Origin: Candidatus Neomicrothrix sp. UBA2983
GTDB taxonomy: Bacteria > Actinomycetota > Acidimicrobiia > Acidimicrobiales > MedAcidi-G1
Length of the DNA stretch: 19,265 nucleotides
Assembly (NCBI GenBank): GCA_002346745.1
Contig: DEAL01000039.1
Span: forward strand, 11,830 to 31,094
Reading direction: 5' to 3'
Position 1 is the stretch's first letter. Every line of letters begins with the position of its first letter. Under the pieces are notes generated by a model. The model was not told the DNA's origin. It saw only the letters and a list, made by a program, of their open reading frames with translations, and ran no database searches. This document shows positions 16,560 through 19,265 of the stretch, in pieces. Both the position numbers and the translations under genes were made by a program.

Positions 16560-19079
16560 ATGCGACGCCTCGCCGCCATCCTGCTTTCCCTCGCCTTCGT
16601 CGCCGCCGCCTGCGGCAGCGACACCGGCGACCCCGGCACCTCCGGGACGACGACAACGACGACAACGACGACAACGACGATCATCGGGAAGAACGCCGTC
16701 CCCTCCTCGACCATCCCACCGACCACCGGCGACGGAACCACCGTCACGACGGTCGGACCCGGCCCCTCCACCACAGGGGGCTCGGGTTCCACGACCACGA
16801 CCGGTCCCGCCACCACCCTGCCGCTGGTGGTGCTGGACGACCTCTCGTTCGTGAGCGCCCTGGTGCCGTTCACGGCCTGCGACGACCTGCTCACCTACCT
16901 GCGCGACGAGGCCGCCTCCCGGGCCGGCCCCTACGGCCTCCAGGGCAGCGGCTGGTACGTCGGGGGCCGGGTCATCGCCCTCGCGGGCGACATGGTGATG
17001 GAGGACGACATGGCAATGGCGGTCGAGATGGACGGCGAGGCGTTCGCGGTGGATGCCGGCGCGCAGACCGCCCGCACCGAGTCCGCACCGACCGCAGCGG
17101 CCGCCGCCTCGAACGCCGGCGGCGGCGACAGCGCCAGTGGCACCGCCAAGGCGGAGGGCGTCGACTACTCGGGCACGAACGTCCAGGAGCTCGGCATCGA
17201 CGAGCCGGACCTCCTCAAGACCGACGGCAACCGCATCCTGGTCGTCGAGGACCAGTGGCTGCACCACGTCGACGTCTCGGGCGACACGGCGGTCCTGACC
17301 GACTCGCTCGAGCTGCCGGGCACCTGGGGCGCCGAGATGCTCCTCGAGGGCGACCGCCTACTGGTGCTCACCCAGGCCGAGGGCTACCACAGCGAGGGGC
17401 AGGCAGCGGAGACCGCCATGAGCCGGCTGGTGCAGCCCGGCCACTGGAAGGCCCTCACCAGCGTCGTCGAGGTCGACCTCTCGGATCCGTCCGCCCTGGC
17501 CGTCTCCAACACGCTGACGCTCGAGGGCTCGTACGTGAGCGCCCGGGTGGTCAACGGCGCCGCCCGCATCGTCGTCAGCAGCGGCCCGGAGCAGTTGCCG
17601 TTCGTGTACCCGCAGAACACCGCCGGCGAGGACCGGGCCACCGAGTTCAACAGGCAGATCGTGGCCGAGACGGTCGTCGACGACTGGCTGCCCTCCTACG
17701 TCCACGAGGCCGCCGACGGCACCCTCACCGACGGTCTGCTCGTCGACTGCGACCGGGTCTCGCACCCGACGACGTTCGCCGGGTTCTCCACCCTGTCGGT
17801 CGTCACGGTCGGGCTCGACGCCCCGATGGTCGCCCCCGACACCACCGCCGTGCTGGCCGACGGCCAGACCGTCTACGCCGGCGGCGAGCACCTCTACGTC
17901 GCCACCACCAGCTACGTCGAGCCGGAGGCGTTCGAGGACCAGGCCTCCTGGGACGAGGTCGACCGGGCCTACGCCACGTCGATCCACCAGTTCGACGTCG
18001 GCGACCCGATGGCCACCACCTACGTCGGATCCGGCGCGGTCCCCGGCCATGTGCTCAACCAGTTCTCGATGTCCGAGCACGCCGGCCACCTCCGGGTCGC
18101 CACCACCCTCGGCGGCCCCTGGGGCTTCCGCGACGACAGCGAGTCGGTCGTGACCGTGCTGGCGGCCGACACCGGCGGCGACCTCGTCCAGGTCGGCCAG
18201 GTCGGCGACATGGGCAAAGGCGAGCGGATCTACGCCGTCCGCTTCGTCGGCGACATCGGCTACGTCGTGACGTTCCGCCAGACCGACCCCTTCTACACCG
18301 TCGACCTCTCCGACCCGGCCAACCCGGTGGTGCGCGGCGAGCTCAAGATCACCGGCTACAGCGGCTACCTCCATCCGATCTCGGCAGACCTGGTGCTCGG
18401 AATCGGCCAGGAGGCCACCGAGACCGGCCGTACCACCGGCACCAAGGTCACGCTGTTCGACGTCTCCGACCTCGACAATCCGACCGCCCTCGACACCTGG
18501 GCACCCGCAGGCGGCGGCAGCAGCGCCGCCGAATGGGACCACCGGGCGTTCCTGTGGTGGGCGCCCATGGACCTGGCCGTCCTGCCGTTCCAGGACTGGA
18601 ACACCGGCGACGCTGCCGCCGTCGCGTTGCGCATCGCCGACGACTCGATCACCGAGGTGGGCCGTATCGACCACCAGCCCGAGGACGACGAACTGGGGCC
18701 GGTCGTGACGCCGCCGTGCCCGACCATCGACCCCGCCGACCTCGGCATCGGCGATGACGGCATCGAGATCGGCCTGCCCGTCGAGGAGGGCGTGTTCATG
18801 CTCTGCGACGACGACGGCACCTATCCGCAGATGAAGGGCCACTGGTGCGAGGCGCTTCCCGGCGAGGAGGCTAAGTGGTACGCGGAGGAGTTCGGCGCCA
18901 CCAACATCGACATCCCCGATGGGGTGATGTTCACCTTCTGCTTCCCCGAGTCCCGCGAGTGGCAGCAGCCGATCCAGCGCACGCTCGTCATCGGCGACGA
19001 CCTCTGGTCGTACAGCCGTGGCCGCCTCCAGGCCAACGCCCTCGACGGCCTCGACCGCACGGACGCCGTCAACCTGTAG
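16560..19079 (+). CDS. Beta-propeller domain lipoprotein (COG4880/Beta_propel family)
   Basis: An 839-residue lipoprotein (lipobox FVAAAC, C18). A low-complexity tether follows, with eleven consecutive threonines (30-40) and further Thr/Gly/Ser/Pro to about 87. A segment at about 90-195, of which 165-195 is Ala/Ser/Gly-rich, leads to the family signature VDYSGTNVQELGIDEPDLLKTDG (201-223). This is typical of secreted proteins with a C-terminal beta-propeller distantly related to WD40. Blade-like repeats of the form F/V-D-V/L-S/G-D-P follow (VEVDLSDPSAL, HQFDVGDPMATTY, YTVDLSDPANPVV, TLFDVSDLDNPTAL), and VLNQFSMSEHAGHLRVATT is a second family block. Near the end, a Cys-containing insert (PPCPTIDPADLG...CDDDGTYPQMKGHWCEALPG) interrupts the propeller. 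No enzyme activity is known for the family; binding or scaffolding on the outer face of the membrane is inferred. CGGAG at 16548-16552 lies 7 nt before the ATG. Confidence 0.93.
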   Translation: MRRLAAILLSLAFVAAACGSDTGDPGTSGTTTTTTTTTTTIIGKNAVPSSTIPPTTGDGTTVTTVGPGPSTTGGSGSTTTTGPATTLPLVVLDDLSFVSALVPFTACDDLLTYLRDEAASRAGPYGLQGSGWYVGGRVIALAGDMVMEDDMAMAVEMDGEAFAVDAGAQTARTESAPTAAAAASNAGGGDSASGTAKAEGVDYSGTNVQELGIDEPDLLKTDGNRILVVEDQWLHHVDVSGDTAVLTDSLELPGTWGAEMLLEGDRLLVLTQAEGYHSEGQAAETAMSRLVQPGHWKALTSVVEVDLSDPSALAVSNTLTLEGSYVSARVVNGAARIVVSSGPEQLPFVYPQNTAGEDRATEFNRQIVAETVVDDWLPSYVHEAADGTLTDGLLVDCDRVSHPTTFAGFSTLSVVTVGLDAPMVAPDTTAVLADGQTVYAGGEHLYVATTSYVEPEAFEDQASWDEVDRAYATSIHQFDVGDPMATTYVGSGAVPGHVLNQFSMSEHAGHLRVATTLGGPWGFRDDSESVVTVLAADTGGDLVQVGQVGDMGKGERIYAVRFVGDIGYVVTFRQTDPFYTVDLSDPANPVVRGELKITGYSGYLHPISADLVLGIGQEATETGRTTGTKVTLFDVSDLDNPTALDTWAPAGGGSSAAEWDHRAFLWWAPMDLAVLPFQDWNTGDAAAVALRIADDSITEVGRIDHQPEDDELGPVVTPPCPTIDPADLGIGDDGIEIGLPVEEGVFMLCDDDGTYPQMKGHWCEALPGEEAKWYAEEFGATNIDIPDGVMFTFCFPESREWQQPIQRTLVIGDDLWSYSRGRLQANALDGLDRTDAVNL
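16647..16680 (+). repeat. Nine-base microsatellite encoding poly-threonine
   Basis: ACGACGACA is repeated 3.8 times without interruption and encodes the run of eleven Thr in the beta-propeller lipoprotein tether. The unit is a multiple of three, so slippage changes tether length without breaking the frame. Confidence 0.85.
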
Positions 19080-19090
19080 TCGCCGGGCAC

Positions 19091-19119
19091 GCCCGCCGGT
19101 CCACGTCGGGCCGGCGGGC
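19091..19119 (+). terminator. Candidate hairpin terminator after the beta-propeller gene
   Basis: GCCCGCCGG (19091-19099) and CCGGCGGGC (19111-19119) form a perfect 9-bp stem around an 11-nt loop, 11 bases after the stop codon. No T-run follows, as is common for actinobacterial terminators. It separates the gene from the next promoter at 19126. Confidence 0.6.
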
Positions 19120-19125
19120 GGCTGC

Positions 19126-19131
19126 CAGACT
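19126..19131 (+). promoter_or_regulatory. Candidate -10 box of the right-edge lipoprotein gene (leaderless)
   Basis: CAGACT, a TANNNT-like hexamer with a mismatch in the first base, followed by exactly 7 nt and the GTG at 19139. The spacing matches the other leaderless genes in the window. Confidence 0.35.
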
Positions 19132-19138
19132 CGGCGGC

Positions 19139-19265
19139 GTGCGGCGCTCCCTCCTCCTGATCCCGCTCGCACTCGCGGCCTGCGGCGGGTCCGACGAGCC
19201 GGGCACCCGCAACGCCGCCCTCCCCTCCACCACGAGCGTGGCGACGACCACGGCGGCGCCCACCA
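19139..19265 (+). CDS. Lipoprotein of unknown function (partial, 5' end only)
   Basis: From the GTG at 19139 the frame is open to the right edge, giving 42 codons. The product starts with RR, a hydrophobic stretch and lipobox LALAAC (C15), then GGSDEPG and a Thr/Ala/Pro-rich tether (PSTTSVATTTAAPT). This is the same design as the lipoproteins at 8727, 9890 and 16560. The functional domain lies beyond the window, so nothing can be said about its job. Confidence 0.75.
   Translation, partial: MRRSLLLIPLALAACGGSDEPGTRNAALPSTTSVATTTAAPT

Noticed and set aside
16647..16680. Short regular repeats as a CRISPR-like array
   Set aside because: The unit is 9 bases with no spacers and encodes a poly-Thr tether in frame.
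17358..19172. 604-residue minus-strand open frame
   Set aside because: Antisense to the beta-propeller gene; its Val/Gly/Asp/His-rich sequence has no domain features.

Overview
The window is about 19 kb of very high-GC bacterial DNA. Most genes use G or C at nearly every third codon position. GTG starts, lipoproteins with Thr-rich tethers directly behind the lipid-anchored cysteine, and -10 boxes sitting 6-7 nt before start codons (leaderless mRNAs) point to an actinobacterium. My guess is the class Acidimicrobiia. This is inferred from style and gene content; no rRNA or tRNA gene is present.

Layout. (1) 1-4300, minus strand, one operon: an M24 (Xaa-Pro) peptidase, an unrecognised polytopic membrane protein, and a large exported protein that runs off the left edge and carries a LysM domain inside a helical domain. 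(2) 4334-8694, minus strand: a 29-residue membrane peptide, dihydrolipoamide dehydrogenase (lpdA), a 2-oxoacid dehydrogenase E2 subunit, and a fused LipB-LipA protein that makes the lipoyl cofactor of that E2. (3) 8727-13967, plus strand, divergent from region 2: an MPT53/DsbE-like thioredoxin lipoprotein with an in-frame TGA at the first active-site cysteine, a cupredoxin lipoprotein, a 924-residue beta-helix lipoprotein and a di-haem DUF1111 oxidoreductase. (4) 13968-14451: non-coding, rich in inverted repeats. (5) 14452-16465: leuC-leuD, the two subunits of isopropylmalate isomerase. (6) 16560-19079: a beta-propeller lipoprotein. (7) 19139 to the right edge: the start of another lipoprotein.

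The standout is 8727-9356. Read conventionally it is two broken halves. Read with TGA as selenocysteine it is one complete 209-residue thioredoxin-fold lipoprotein with a U-x-x-C motif. A hairpin with a GGUC apical loop begins just behind the TGA, at the place where a bacterial SECIS element belongs. I propose it as a selenoprotein member of the secreted DsbE/TlpA/MPT53 family.

How the genes work together: region 2 is a coherent lipoate and 2-oxoacid dehydrogenase module (cofactor synthesis, carrier subunit, re-oxidising flavoenzyme). Region 3 collects exported redox proteins (seleno-thioredoxin, copper protein, di-haem protein), which suggests but does not prove a shared envelope redox function. 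Region 5 is leucine biosynthesis.
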